Shown: positions 45,146 through 55,020, numbered from the stretch's first letter. The stretch: 64,000 bases of DNA from DATMNR01 sp963702765 (GCA_963702765.1 CAVPEB010000040.1:1-64000); one strand, 5' to 3'. Program-made: numbers and translations. The notes: generated from the letters alone by a model not told the origin.

Positions 45146-46051
45146 ATGGATAAGCACATTGAACACATCCTTAACCAGATCCCAGGTTGGAACGCTGCCG
45201 ATGCAATCGTGGCTCCCTTAGTTGGTGGTATCACCAATCAGAATTATCGTGTAGATATTGGCGGAGAAACCTTCGTTTTACGCATCGGAGGCAAGGGCAC
45301 GCACCTGCTTGGTATCGATCGTGGACGCGAAAGCATCTGCACTTCAATTGCCTCGCAGGTGGGCATCGGAGCAGAGGTTATTCACTTTCTACCGGGTGAA
45401 GACGTGCTTGTCACTCGTTTTATCGTTGGTACAGGTATGACGCCAGAAATTGCGGCTCAACCCGAAATGCTACCCCGTATCGTCAATTCAATGAAACGCT
45501 ATCATGCTGGACCCGACTTCCCAGGCACTTTTTCTCCGTTCAACACTGTGCGCAGCTATCATACACTGGCACTCGAAAAAAACGTTACCTTTCCTGAATC
45601 GCTCCCTCAGGTTTTTGCCTTGATGGTACAAATCGAGCAAGCGCTTGCCACAAGTGGCGAAACATACACTAGACCTTGCCACAATGACCTGCTTGCCGGT
45701 AATTTCATCGACGACAATCATACTATCCGCATTCTTGATTGGGAGTACGCTGGCATGGGCGACCTCTTCTTTGATCTCGGGAACTTCGCAGTAAACCAGT
45801 CCTTGAACGAAGAACAATGTTCACTCCTGTTACAAAGCTATTTTGGCGAAGTGCAGCCTGCAAATCTGGCGCATCTTCATTTGATGCGCCTCGGTTCCGA
45901 CTTACGAGAATCGTTCTGGGGATTTCTACAAATGGGCATCTCAGAACTTGACTTTGATTATAAAGAGTATGCCCATCATCACCTGAATCGCTTTTCACAC
46001 AATGTCCAAACAGCACCTTTTGAACAATGGCTCCAGGAAGTGAGAAAATAG
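45146..46051 (+). CDS. choline/ethanolamine kinase-like phosphotransferase
   Basis: The 301-residue protein has the APH/choline kinase fold: LVGGITNQNYRVDIGGETFV and LRIGG at the N-terminus, the catalytic loop CHNDLLAGNFIDD (Asp and Asn) and the metal-binding ILDWEYAGMGDLFFDLGNFA. The last sequence is typical of choline/ethanolamine kinases. An AAGGAG site precedes the ATG. The next gene encodes a dimethylglycine/sarcosine dehydrogenase-like protein, so a link to choline or glycine-betaine metabolism is reasonable (inference). Confidence 0.85.
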   Translation: MDKHIEHILNQIPGWNAADAIVAPLVGGITNQNYRVDIGGETFVLRIGGKGTHLLGIDRGRESICTSIASQVGIGAEVIHFLPGEDVLVTRFIVGTGMTPEIAAQPEMLPRIVNSMKRYHAGPDFPGTFSPFNTVRSYHTLALEKNVTFPESLPQVFALMVQIEQALATSGETYTRPCHNDLLAGNFIDDNHTIRILDWEYAGMGDLFFDLGNFAVNQSLNEEQCSLLLQSYFGEVQPANLAHLHLMRLGSDLRESFWGFLQMGISELDFDYKEYAHHHLNRFSHNVQTAPFEQWLQEVRK

Positions 46052-46087
46052 GGGCCGTTTATGCACCCTGACAAAATAATCCGACCA

Positions 46088-46140
46088 TCCGTAGGGGCCG
46101 ATTTATCGCGCCCACCGCCGATTCATCGGCCCTTCGCTAT
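46088..46140. repeat. GTAGGGGCCGATTTATCG dispersed repeat
   Basis: CCGTAGGGGCCGATTTATCG followed by CGCCCACCGCCGATTCATCG and GGCCCTTCGC. It closely matches the copies near 21110 and 54918. It lies between the phosphotransferase and flavoprotein genes. Confidence 0.75.
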
Positions 46141-46214
46141 CCAGATGAAATAGCATAATCTGGTCCCTACAAACCATGTCGTCAAAACAATTTTTCATTC
46201 AAGGAGACCCATTT

Positions 46215-48647
46215 ATGCACGATCAAGCTAGAGTTGTCATTATAGGTAGCGGTATTGCTGGTTCCAGCATCGCTTACCATCTGACTGAACGAGGATGGCG
46301 AAATATAGTTGTCCTCGAACAGGGGCCGTTGATCAGTGGTACTACTTCACATGCACCCGGTCTTGTCGGCCAGCTACGCTCATCTATCAGCCTGACAAAA
46401 ATGCTAGTCTACAGTATCGACTTGTACAAACAGCTACAGGTAAATGGCAACCCCGGCTACTTTGAGGTTGGCAGCCTGCGCCTCGCCTCATCGAAGGAAC
46501 GCATGGAAGAACTTAAAAGACAGGTAGGCTTTTCGAGAAGCGCAGGACTGGATGCTGAACTCATCAGCGCCACTGAGGCAAAACGCATGTTTCCCATGAT
46601 GAGCTTGGAGGGAGTCGAGGGTGCCTTATTGCTGCCCACCGATGGTTCTGCTAAAGCTCCTATCCTGGCTGAGGCCTTAGCAACTCTGGCTCAACAGCGT
46701 GGCGCAACGTTCTACGCCAATACCCGTGTCACAGGTATCGAAGTTGTGAATGGTCATGTGAAGGCAATAGATACCTCGCAAGGACGCATTCGCACAGAAA
46801 TTATTGTCGTGGCTGCTGGCATCTGGTCACCACGTATTGGCCGCATGGTTGATATCTCCATCCCGCTCATACCCATGCAACATCAATATGTGCAGACTGC
46901 CCCCCTTCCTGTACTTGCTGGATCAATCAGCATTCCTAACCTGCGAGACCCCGATAACCTGGTGTATTTCAGGCAGGATGGTAATAGCATGGTGCTGGGT
47001 GGATACGAACATGATCCTGCTGCCTTTGATGTTGAGGCCATACCTGATAACTCTAATCCCACCGTGCAAAGCTTCGACCCACCACGCTTCGAGTGCCTGA
47101 TGCAGGGATGCATTAAGCGTATACCATCCCTTCGTGGGGTCGAACTTGTCAAGCGGGTGAATGGGTTGGAGTCATTTACTCCTGATGGAGAGTTTATCCT
47201 GGGTGAGTCGCCGGATGTACAGGGTTTCTGGGCCGCATGCGGATTCTGTGCGCATGGCGTTTCAGGCGCTGGTGGTGTTGGTAAAATGATGGCGGAGTGG
47301 ATTATTGATGGTGAACCCAGCCTGGACCTGTGGGAAATGGATATCCGTCGTTTTGGTGCATACACTGCAAGTCGGAGGTACATCGCAACTCGCGTCAATG
47401 AAGTTTATAGCACATACTACGACATTAGTTACCCTATGCGGGAACGCAGCAGCGCGCGCAAATTACGCATCAGTCCCGTGTATAATCGTCTTGAAGAACT
47501 CGGTGCCGTTTTTGGCGAGAAAGCTGGCTGGGAGCGCCCCAACTGGTTCGCCTCGAACGAGCGGCTGGCTGAAGGGCAGGATTGGCCTGAACCATATAGT
47601 TGGGCCAGTCGTTACTGGTCACCAGCGATCGGTGCTGAACACCAGGCCACACGTGAGCGCGTGGCAATGTTTGACGAAACCTCTTTCAGCAAGATAGAAG
47701 TAATTGGCCCTGGCTCACTGGCCTTTTTACAATACATTACTGATAATCAGATGGATCAACCTGTTGGAGTCATTACCTATACTCAAATGCCAAATAAGCA
47801 TGGCGGTATCGAATGCGATCTGACTGTAACTCGCCTGGCTGCCGATCGATTCCAGATCGTCACCGGCACTGCCTTTGGCAACCATGATCTCTCCTGGATT
47901 CGCAGTCAGATGCCTGCCGACGGCTCGGTCTATGTGAACGACATTACATCTAGCAGGTGCTGTATCGGTGTCTGGGGACCTGAGGCGCGTCATCTGATGC
48001 AGCAGGTAAGCGAGGACGATTTCTCAAACGAAGCGTTTCCTTACCTGACCGCGCAAAATGTCACGATTGGCAATATCCCAGTGCTGGCGCTGCGCGTAAC
48101 CTACGTGGGAGAGCTAGGCTGGGAGATGTATGCACCCATGGAGTACGGGCTCAAGTTATGGGATACCCTCTGGGAAGCGGGGCGACCCCTTGGCATGCTG
48201 GCGGCAGGCTATAGAGCCATTGAGTCGCTGCGTCTTGAGAAAGGATATCGTTATTGGAGCGCAGATATCCATTCGGAATATAATCCCTACGAAGCAGGTC
48301 TGGGCTTCGCAGTCAAACTGCAAAAAGGCGATTTTCTCGGTCGGGAAGCTCTAGAGCGTATCAAAGCACAGGGCGTCACTCGCAAATTGAGTTGCCTTAT
48401 CATAGACGATCCAGCCGCAGTGGCCTTAGGAGGCGAACCTCTCCTGGACAGCGAACGTGTGCTCGGCTTTGTAACAAGCGCAGGTTATGGCTATACCGTG
48501 AGAAAGAGCATCGTATACGGCTATGTGCCCGTAGAATACGCCGTTCCCGGCGCTCGAGTCGAGTTGCAGTTATTTGGAGAACGCTATGGGGCAACTGTTA
48601 TGAAAGAGCCTCTATACGATCCCAAAAATGAGAAGATTAAAGCATAA
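46215..48647 (+). CDS. FAD-dependent dimethylglycine/sarcosine dehydrogenase-like protein (DAO-GcvT fusion)
   Basis: From ATG 46215 (AAGGAG, eight-base spacing) the protein has 810 residues: a DAO-type FAD domain (VVIIGSGIAGSSIAYHLTER, about 7-27; GTTSHAPGLVGQLR with the His that binds FAD covalently in relatives), an FAO_M linker (about 365-420), a GcvT folate-binding domain (about 425-700; GELGWEMYAPMEYGLKLWDT) and GcvT C-terminal barrel (about 710-800). Such enzymes demethylate N-methylglycines and pass the one-carbon unit to tetrahydrofolate. The exact substrate is not decided by sequence. It converges with the gene at 48652, leaving four bases between. Confidence 0.92.
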   Translation: MHDQARVVIIGSGIAGSSIAYHLTERGWRNIVVLEQGPLISGTTSHAPGLVGQLRSSISLTKMLVYSIDLYKQLQVNGNPGYFEVGSLRLASSKERMEELKRQVGFSRSAGLDAELISATEAKRMFPMMSLEGVEGALLLPTDGSAKAPILAEALATLAQQRGATFYANTRVTGIEVVNGHVKAIDTSQGRIRTEIIVVAAGIWSPRIGRMVDISIPLIPMQHQYVQTAPLPVLAGSISIPNLRDPDNLVYFRQDGNSMVLGGYEHDPAAFDVEAIPDNSNPTVQSFDPPRFECLMQGCIKRIPSLRGVELVKRVNGLESFTPDGEFILGESPDVQGFWAACGFCAHGVSGAGGVGKMMAEWIIDGEPSLDLWEMDIRRFGAYTASRRYIATRVNEVYSTYYDISYPMRERSSARKLRISPVYNRLEELGAVFGEKAGWERPNWFASNERLAEGQDWPEPYSWASRYWSPAIGAEHQATRERVAMFDETSFSKIEVIGPGSLAFLQYITDNQMDQPVGVITYTQMPNKHGGIECDLTVTRLAADRFQIVTGTAFGNHDLSWIRSQMPADGSVYVNDITSSRCCIGVWGPEARHLMQQVSEDDFSNEAFPYLTAQNVTIGNIPVLALRVTYVGELGWEMYAPMEYGLKLWDTLWEAGRPLGMLAAGYRAIESLRLEKGYRYWSADIHSEYNPYEAGLGFAVKLQKGDFLGREALERIKAQGVTRKLSCLIIDDPAAVALGGEPLLDSERVLGFVTSAGYGYTVRKSIVYGYVPVEYAVPGARVELQLFGERYGATVMKEPLYDPKNEKIKA

Positions 48648-48651
48648 CCTG

Positions 48652-48996
48652 CTAATGGTTAGCATCTTTGAGCGCTGCGAGTCCTCGCTCAAGTCGCGCC
48701 ATTCCGGCGCCAAGCGCGGCGCTCAAAGTAATCTCGAAAATTGCGTCTTCTGAATAGCCAGCATTACGTAACGCATCGATATCCTCATCAGTGGTCTTAT
48801 AAGCATGCAATGCAATCTTTTTGATATAGCTGAGGAGTTCTGGGGGAATTGTTTCCGTCTGATTCGTGGAACGTCCGCCTATTTGAGCAGACAGAGCTTC
48901 GACAGCTTGACGAACAGATGGATCCGTACCGCCATCGCTAGCAAGCACAGCTTCTAGTAAGCGTTGCGCATATTCTGCATGGGAATCACTTGCCAT
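48652..48996 (-). CDS. AhpD/carboxymuconolactone decarboxylase-like small protein
   Basis: The 114-residue product has IPPELLSYIKKIALHAYKTT, DEDIDALRNAGYSEDAIFEI and TLSAALGAGMARLERGLAAL, the helical pattern of the CMD/AhpD superfamily as it occurs in short proteins. The CxxC pair of peroxidase members is absent, so an alkylhydroperoxidase activity is unlikely. An AAGAGGA site precedes the ATG. It converges with the flavoprotein gene. Confidence 0.75.
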   Translation of the reverse strand: MASDSHAEYAQRLLEAVLASDGGTDPSVRQAVEALSAQIGGRSTNQTETIPPELLSYIKKIALHAYKTTDEDIDALRNAGYSEDAIFEITLSAALGAGMARLERGLAALKDANH

Positions 48997-49125
48997 AACA
49001 TATGTCCTCTTAATATTACGAGTAGTGTATCACAAGTGACAACGAGGAGGCACAATTATCTATGCCTCCTCGCCTAACTGCTTGTTTCATGAATTGCAAT
49101 CGAGCTCATACTAAAGCCGGATTAC

Positions 49126-49641
49126 TTACTTCACATGAATGCTAAATGGAACACTTATTATGTACTGAGGACACAACTGACCTTTTTTACATATAGCTCT
49201 GCCATAAAAGTTCAGTTTTGTAGTGCCAGACCCCTGAGCAGTAAACCTCCATATGCAGGAACTTACAGTTTGTGAAGGATAGCCATATGGTGTTTGCAGT
49301 TCCAATGCACCCTGAGAAGCAGTGGGCCCATTCCATAACTGGCCAAATGGAAGCTGAATCTCGATCACATCGCCTTGATGAGCAGTGACCATCGTATTGC
49401 TATTCGATGTCTTCAATACAACATTTGCCGGTGGCGATGCAGTATTGATCACCGTATTGCTAGGACAACCATACGTATTGGGAGTGCTGGTGGCTATCGG
49501 TGCAGGGGTGGTTCCCGTTGAGGTCGAACTCGACCCTGAACTTGAGTTGGCCCCACAGGCCGTGAGTATGAAAGCAAGCGCTGTAGCCAGTGAAAGTATC
49601 AACCAGAGTGAATTCCGCCTGCCTATCTGAACCATACGCAT
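49126..49641 (-). CDS. putative lipoprotein
   Basis: The 171-residue protein starts at ATG 49641 after AAGGAG. It has an N-terminal signal with lipobox LTAC (lipidated Cys about 29), a Ser/Thr linker, then a beta-rich domain: VVLKTSNSNTMVTAHQGDVI, EIQLPFGQLWNG, WRFTAQGSGTTKLNFYGRAI and VPFSIHVK. The GDxIEIxLP and final strand pattern recall chagasin/I42 protease inhibitors, but similarity is weak. Expected on the outer face of the membrane. Confidence 0.8.
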   Translation of the reverse strand: MRMVQIGRRNSLWLILSLATALAFILTACGANSSSGSSSTSTGTTPAPIATSTPNTYGCPSNTVINTASPPANVVLKTSNSNTMVTAHQGDVIEIQLPFGQLWNGPTASQGALELQTPYGYPSQTVSSCIWRFTAQGSGTTKLNFYGRAICKKGQLCPQYIISVPFSIHVK

Positions 49642-49860
49642 TTTCGTTTCTCCTTATCCTCTTCGCTCTAATGCCTACTTCTTAGAAAGATTTGAGTACT
49701 TCCTTTCATTCAGATACGAAAAATGTGAATACTTCTTTTATCTGAATGCATCTTAAGAATAATAAGAGCATCTAGTGTCAAGACGTTTCATCGTGTAATA
49801 AAGTTCCCACTTAAAAGTATCTAACAGGAATAAACGGGAGCAGGAGAAAAGTAGGTATAC

Positions 49861-50457
49861 TTATGTACGTGTAGCCAGCATCGTCAGCAATTCTTCTGCA
49901 TCGGGGAGAAATCGGCGTGAGGAGAGGACTTGATGAGCGAGGCCCAATCGCAATGCTTCTTTTGCTAGAATAGTTTCGCCAGTCAGCAACAATCGCATGG
50001 TGGCGTTGTATCCTATCAGTGCAGGAAAATTTACCGCGGCAACAGGTGGAAATACACCTAAAGAGATTTCTGGCAATCCGAAAGTTGCATCTTCGTGGGC
50101 GATGATAGTGTCACAGAGCGCAGCTAATTCACAGCCTCCACCAAGCGCGTGCCCCTTCACAAGAGCTACTGTCGGGATCTTGTGTGAACGTAATTTCTCA
50201 AATGCAGCGTAATTATCATACACAGCACGTAACATGTCCTTTTCGCGGCCATCAAGATGATCACGAATATCAACACCTGCACAGAATGCCCGATCTCCAG
50301 CCCCTGTAATAACTACTAAACGAGGAGGACGCTCGATTGCATCATGCATAGCGGTCGTTAGCTGATCAAGCATTTCTATCGAGAGAATATTAAGCGGAGG
50401 GCGATCAAGAATCAGCCAGAAGAAGCCATTATGTAGGCGTATACGCACGTGAGACAT
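49861..50457 (-). CDS. enoyl-CoA hydratase/isomerase family protein, short form
   Basis: The 198-residue protein has the crotonase core: ILDRPPLNILSIEMLDQLTT, FCAGVDIRDH, VKGHALGGGCELAALCDTII and ATFGLPEISLGVFPP. Both acidic residues used for hydration (Glu in GGGCELA and in LPEISLG) are present. It is about 60 residues shorter than usual, lacking the C-terminal helical part that helps cover the active site. It resembles cyclohexa-1,5-dienecarbonyl-CoA hydratase-like members near the N-terminus. Activity is uncertain because of the missing end. Confidence 0.85.
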   Translation of the reverse strand: MSHVRIRLHNGFFWLILDRPPLNILSIEMLDQLTTAMHDAIERPPRLVVITGAGDRAFCAGVDIRDHLDGREKDMLRAVYDNYAAFEKLRSHKIPTVALVKGHALGGGCELAALCDTIIAHEDATFGLPEISLGVFPPVAAVNFPALIGYNATMRLLLTGETILAKEALRLGLAHQVLSSRRFLPDAEELLTMLATRT

Positions 50458-50537
50458 ACAATAACTCTCGTCAAAAATTTATACAAACTGACTCAGTTCA
50501 GGCATCGGACACCGAACTGAGTCAGTTCATTATTTAC

Positions 50538-50690
50538 CTACCAGAGAAACTACCTTTGCGTTTTTCATTGTAAGCAGCAATGCCTCTTTGGCATCGTCGC
50601 TTTGGAAGCACAGTTGTTGCAGCTCTCGCTCGATGGCCAGCGCCTCGGAGAACGCCACTTCCGACTCCGATTGCACAGCGCGCTACAGTT
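50538..50690 (-). pseudogene. C-terminal remnant of another enoyl-CoA hydratase
   Basis: Minus-strand DNA reads RAVQSESEVAFSEALAIERE, LQQLCFQSDDAKE and, after a one-base shift, GIAAYNEKRKGSFSGR and stop. This is the usual end of crotonase proteins (ALAIERE...DA(R/K)EGIAAFxEKRKPxFxGR). A missing G in GAGGGC explains the shift. A stop lies just upstream, so only about 50 residues survive. Confidence 0.75.
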
Positions 50691-50736
50691 ATACTAAATT
50701 GTATGTTGGCACAAGAGTGAATGTCAAGCAAAAAAA

Positions 50737-50779
50737 GATCCGAGGGAAAGCGGCATTGATAGTCGCTTTCCCTCGGATC
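50737..50779 (-). terminator. terminator of the lytic transglycosylase gene
   Basis: A 16-bp perfect stem, GATCCGAGGGAAAGCG (50737-50752) with 50764-50779, is followed on the minus strand by a run of seven T. It lies 17 bases after the transglycosylase stop. Confidence 0.92.
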
Positions 50780-50795
50780 CTTGCATCTATGGTGC

Positions 50796-51743
50796 TTAAA
50801 TACCCATAATAATATAAATGTAATGACGGGTCTCACCAGGCAAGCAGTTCAACCAATTGGCTCCACAATTGTTCACAGCAGACTGAACAGTGCCTGTGCC
50901 TCCATTATACGCAGCGAGAGCTTTCGCATAATCGCCGCCATACTGACGAGCATAGTTTGCCATCAAAGTAGCAGCTCCCTTTAGCGCTTGTATGGGATCC
51001 CAGGGATTAATGCCCAACCCTGCTGCAGTACCCGGCTCGAACTGTGCTATGCCAACAGCACCAGCAGGAGAAACCGCATTAGGATTAAAGCCGCTTTCCT
51101 GCTGGATCTGCCGCACAAAATAGGCAGGCGGAATTCCCACAGCCGTTGCATCCTGTTGGGCAATTGCAACATATTGGCTTTTAGCTAACGTCATTGGCGG
51201 TAGAACGGTGTTATTCAAGCCAGATCCTTGCTGTGCCGTAGCAGTTTCATGCGCTTGAATCTCCCAACTAAGTTGCTGTGCCTGTACCCAGTTACCAAAC
51301 GATGAAAAGACAGGAACTTGAATCTGTCCATTCGATAAAGGAGACAATGAGGCTAACGTGACAAATAACACCAACAAGATAACAGCGAGTATAATGCCAT
51401 GACGCAGTCGCGGACTTAAACGACGGCTCACATTGGTAGTATCTCGTTGTACGTTCTTCCGCTTTCTGGAACCTGGAATAACAACCATCCGTCCAGTTGT
51501 TGAAGCGTTCATGGTAGATTTTAAAGCTTCAGTAAGCGATAACGCGCCTGTATGTGGGGGAGCAATACCTGTAATAGCGGTCAGTTGTTCGGTAGTGATT
51601 ACAGGAATTTGTCCCGAAATAAGAATTGGTGATGTTGTTTGAAAGGACTGAGGAACAAATACATTATCTATGACCTGCTCTTCTTCCACCACCTCAACAT
51701 TATCATACTGTCGAAATGAAGGAAAAGGGCTGAACTGCTGCAT
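50796..51743 (-). CDS. membrane-anchored lytic transglycosylase (SLT domain)
   Basis: The 315-residue protein has a cytoplasmic N-terminal part of about 110 residues, one membrane helix (GIILAVILLVLFVTLASL, about 115-133) and an outer SLT domain with AVGIPPAYFVRQIQQESGFN (catalytic Glu about 216), PNAVSPAGAVGIAQFEPGTA and YGGDYAKALAAYNGGTGTV. It would cleave peptidoglycan. The ATG follows GAGGTAAG. The N-terminal cytoplasmic tail is longer than usual and might carry regulation. Confidence 0.9.
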   Translation of the reverse strand: MQQFSPFPSFRQYDNVEVVEEEQVIDNVFVPQSFQTTSPILISGQIPVITTEQLTAITGIAPPHTGALSLTEALKSTMNASTTGRMVVIPGSRKRKNVQRDTTNVSRRLSPRLRHGIILAVILLVLFVTLASLSPLSNGQIQVPVFSSFGNWVQAQQLSWEIQAHETATAQQGSGLNNTVLPPMTLAKSQYVAIAQQDATAVGIPPAYFVRQIQQESGFNPNAVSPAGAVGIAQFEPGTAAGLGINPWDPIQALKGAATLMANYARQYGGDYAKALAAYNGGTGTVQSAVNNCGANWLNCLPGETRHYIYIIMGI

Positions 51744-51952
51744 ATCTTACCTCATACTAAGGATATCCATTATCTGGCAATATCCAACTATTACCTGGAC
51801 TCCAATTGCGGATTCCCTCGAGCATCGCGATCGATACTGTAGGTGAGTCTACCTGAATAGACTGAAGCCCGTCAATTTTTTGGGCATAATAGGTGAAGAT
51901 TAGGATGAAATTACCAAAACCTTAACTTTTCCTTAATTTCTTGACATATTTT

Positions 51953-52897
51953 CTATCGAAATCGAGGAAACAAGGCCAGCGCACTTTCCCGCTCGACAGC
52001 TTTTCGTGCCTGCTCATCAAAACCATCAAAGTTTTGTATGCCTTGTGTAGCCAAAAATAAAGCCAGTTCGGGGGCAAATGGGTAATCGCTACCAAAGTGG
52101 ATATGCGAAGCATCGACTAATGCCTGGAGAGATAGCAGTGCATTAGGATTGGCGGATAACGCGGTATCGTAATGAAGCTGCTTGAGGTAGGTCAAGGCTC
52201 CTTGAGGAACACCTGATAACATAATCTGTCCCATTGAAATCCTGTACGCCAGGTAAGGAACTGTGCCGCCTGCGTGCGCTACGATAAAACGTATATCGGG
52301 ACAACGTTCGAGCGTTCCACTGTACAGAAGATTGGTTACCGCTCGCGTCGTATCAAAGACAAACTCAATCAAAAATGGCGGCAAATCGAGCTTTAGTTCG
52401 CGATTGATTGCTGGAACCGTGGGATGTAAGAAGATGACAGCTTTACGCCTGTTCAGTTCGGTGAATAACTCGTGAAAGAGAGGATCTCCAGGATACCTGC
52501 CATCGACACTTGAGAGCAGAACGACACCATCTAGCTTTAATGTATCCAGAGCATATTCTAGCTCTCGCAACGATGCATCGATATCAGGAAGAGGCAGAAT
52601 CGCAAATGCCCCAAATCTCTGGGGATATTCTTGTATAAGCTGTGCAGAAAATTCGTTACAACGACGCGCTAAGTCTCGTGCAAATGCCTCATCTCCAAAA
52701 AAGATTCCTGGCTCCGATATAGAGGTGATCGCAGTCGCTATTGCATGTCGTTCCATCAGCGCTAGTGTGCTTTGAAGATCCCATTCTGGGATTGGCCTTC
52801 CTCCACTACTCGTTATACCCGCATTTGCTAAAGCAGAAAGGTAGCCTGGTGGCAATATATGATGGTGTACATCAATTCTATATGGCTCTGTACTCAA
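51953..52897 (-). CDS. amidohydrolase, ACMSD-like
   Basis: The 314-residue protein has metal-binding HxH in RIDVHHHILPPGYLSALA, then AVIFLHPTVPAINREL, CPDIRFIVAHAGGTVPYLAY and IHFGSDYPFAPELALFLA (last Asp ligand), as in aminocarboxymuconate-semialdehyde decarboxylase and related amidohydrolases. The start is a TTG placed directly after the stop of the upstream gene with no gap, which suggests translational coupling. Substrate unknown. Confidence 0.9.
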   Translation of the reverse strand: MSTEPYRIDVHHHILPPGYLSALANAGITSSGGRPIPEWDLQSTLALMERHAIATAITSISEPGIFFGDEAFARDLARRCNEFSAQLIQEYPQRFGAFAILPLPDIDASLRELEYALDTLKLDGVVLLSSVDGRYPGDPLFHELFTELNRRKAVIFLHPTVPAINRELKLDLPPFLIEFVFDTTRAVTNLLYSGTLERCPDIRFIVAHAGGTVPYLAYRISMGQIMLSGVPQGALTYLKQLHYDTALSANPNALLSLQALVDASHIHFGSDYPFAPELALFLATQGIQNFDGFDEQARKAVERESALALFPRFR

Positions 52898-53128
52898 TTA
52901 ATTTCTCTCACCATATTCCTGATAACAGCTCTGGAGCTGATCATCGATATGTTTCCATGACAGAAGAGCCTCGAACACCTTGTCATTTAATTCCCGTCTT
53001 CGACGAATTGCATCGGATGAATCTGGACTCAGACGAAGCAAGGCTGTAAAGTAAAAATTTGCCTCTTCACGCCTTGCCTGCCACTGCTGCAAAAGCTCAT
53101 CACAGGGATGGCTCATTTGGTTATTCAC
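52898..53128 (-). CDS. small helical protein coupled to the amidohydrolase
   Basis: A 76-residue helical, charged protein (NQMSHPCDELLQQWQARREE ... ALLSWKHIDDQLQSCYQEYG) starting at GTG 53128 after GAGGAAGG. Its stop abuts the amidohydrolase start. Family unknown; a partner or regulator of the enzyme is a fair guess only. Confidence 0.65.
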   Translation of the reverse strand: MNNQMSHPCDELLQQWQARREEANFYFTALLRLSPDSSDAIRRRRELNDKVFEALLSWKHIDDQLQSCYQEYGERN

Positions 53129-53185
53129 AGCCTTCCTCTTTTTCAGGCAAGGTTCAATTATTCTGAATAGTCGAACAGCCAGGCG

Positions 53186-53255
53186 GTGTCATCCTGAGAG
53201 AAGCGAAGGATCTCGGCCCAGCGAGTGAGATCCTTCGCTTCTCTCAGGATGACAC
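53186..53255. repeat. inverted pair of the TCATCCTGAGC repeat
   Basis: Two copies face each other with perfect 29-bp arms (53186-53214 and 53227-53255) and a 12-nt loop. It can fold into a very stable hairpin and may end transcription of the gene pair on either side. It lies in the 53129-53487 gap, where no gene is seen. Confidence 0.9.
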
Positions 53256-53487
53256 GCCCGGACATTTCTCTTCGTGATGAACTGTCAAGCTCATTTGAAC
53301 CTTGCCTCAAGATAAAAACAAGACCAAACCCTGCTCATCAAAGAAATACGCTATCAATGTGCGGCAATTCGAGATTTTAAACTCTATCATACCATATCAA
53401 AAACCTTCTCACAAAGGTATTGTGACAGGGATCAACTACGTCAAATGTAAGTGTCTTGCTGCATAACCTGAATCAGGTGCAGTCCAT

Positions 53488-54860
53488 TCACTTTTGCCCC
53501 TGGGCGCTTTGTTTCCGTTCTTTTGCTTTGGCCTGGCGCATTAAACGCGCAGGAAGATATGGCTCTATGGCATAGAGGGCGTTGATATAGACTTGCTGTT
53601 GCTCGTAGAATGATGCCGTTTGAACCCAGTCGCCCACCACTCATCAGGAGTGAAGTACGAGGAAACTTCAGCCTCAGGTCCGCTTCGTCCAAACCATTGA
53701 ATCAAGTGCAAGTTATCAGACTGCGCTAACCATAGAGCCAGATCCAGCAGATCAGGATTTTCGGTCAATTTTGCGATGTTGTAAACCTGGCCCATCAGTT
53801 GAAAGATAGTTCTCTGTGCGTCATTTCCAAGGAAAAACTCCATATTACCCTGCCCGGCCCATGTTGTCGCATAAATAGGCAGTGGAAGGTGATAAGCGCA
53901 ACCTGATGTACTGTAATGCTCGATCAACTCACCTGGCATTCGAAAAGTCACGCCTCGTTTAGCAAGTTCCCCTGGTAATGCACGCATAAAATCAAAAATT
54001 CCACTATCCACTCGGTGATGCTCCCCAAACGTCTCAAAATCCCAGCCGAGGAATACGAAATCGCCCCCGGTCTGAGCTATCCAGTCTGCATAGGTATCTG
54101 CATAGAGAGGATACCTCGACCAGTAACGATCAGAGAAGCGATACCCAACATCGTCGCTCAATTCAAGGTGCCGTGCCAGCAGATATGTGCCATGCTCTCG
54201 ATCGCTTTTAGCAGCCAGTCGCTTTGATGATTGCCTGTTACTAACTAGAGAACGAGAAGTTTGAATATCAACCGGGTATGGTCTTTCGTCGCTGTATGTA
54301 TAGAGATGAGTTCTTTCACGCCACTCCAACACCCAATCACGCCCATCTATCATCGCTCCCTTAAAGCCGGCTGTATCGAGCGCGTCAAACAGCGTCACAG
54401 ACATACACATCTCTGTGGTATCGGTAATTGTGGGTCTTTTGCCGAAAATCCGCTCTAGTTCATCAGCCATCCAGCGCATTCGCATCACGAATGTTGGTAG
54501 ATCCAGCAAAAACAGAAAGCTATGGTATGGTTCGACGCCTATGATTTCCACGTTTTCCTCTGCTACCAATTCACGAAAAAGTTCGATCAAAACAGGATCC
54601 CATTTTTCGGCTTGATGCAGCAAGGAAAGTGAAAAGCCAATCGAGAGTCGTATCCCGTGACGCACCAGATCGAGAAACATGCGTGTAGCAGGATAATAGC
54701 AATATTGTGCCACTTTTCTAAAATAGCGCTCATTCATACGCTCATCGAAGACGCAATGATAGATGTCAGGTATTGAGGCCCCTCGTGGTATAGGCTGTGC
54801 TGGAAGCTTCAAACGACGTGGCTGATGCGCCACAGTATAAATCGCCAGATCTGCAACCAT
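53488..54860 (-). pseudogene. GH57 family glycoside hydrolase, C-terminus frameshifted
   Basis: From ATG 54860 (GAGAGGAA site) the frame encodes 431 residues to a stop at 53565. It starts ADLAIYTVAHQPRRLKLPAQ (HQP motif) and holds IIGVEPYHSFLFLLDLP and GGDFVFLGWDFETFGEHHRV, the GH57 acid region (about 275-285). GH57 enzymes act on alpha-glucans. After WWATG the frame leaves the family; in another frame the expected tail EQQQVYINALYAIEPYLPAR ... AQGQK ends at 53488. A small indel near 53620-53650 is responsible. The catalytic barrel is intact, so activity may remain. The glycosyltransferase gene lies upstream in the same direction. Confidence 0.85.
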
Positions 54861-54886
54861 CGTAGATTTCCTCTCAATGTATGGCC

Positions 54887-54966
54887 GATTGCGCTGATCA
54901 ACACATGTATCCGGACATTCGTAAGGGCCGATGTATCGCGCCCATTGCCGGTTCATCGGCCTTCGG
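54887..54966. repeat. composite GTAAGGGCCGATGTATCG repeat
   Basis: CCGATTGCGCTGATCAACAC followed by GTAAGGGCCGATGTATCGCG and CCGGTTCATCGGCC. Both modules also occur together near 21032-21150. It separates the GH57 and glycosyltransferase genes. Confidence 0.65.
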
Positions 54967-55020
54967 GGGATTTAGATTTCCCCATATCTAGTCCGTACAG
55001 TAAAAAACACAATTTGGCAT

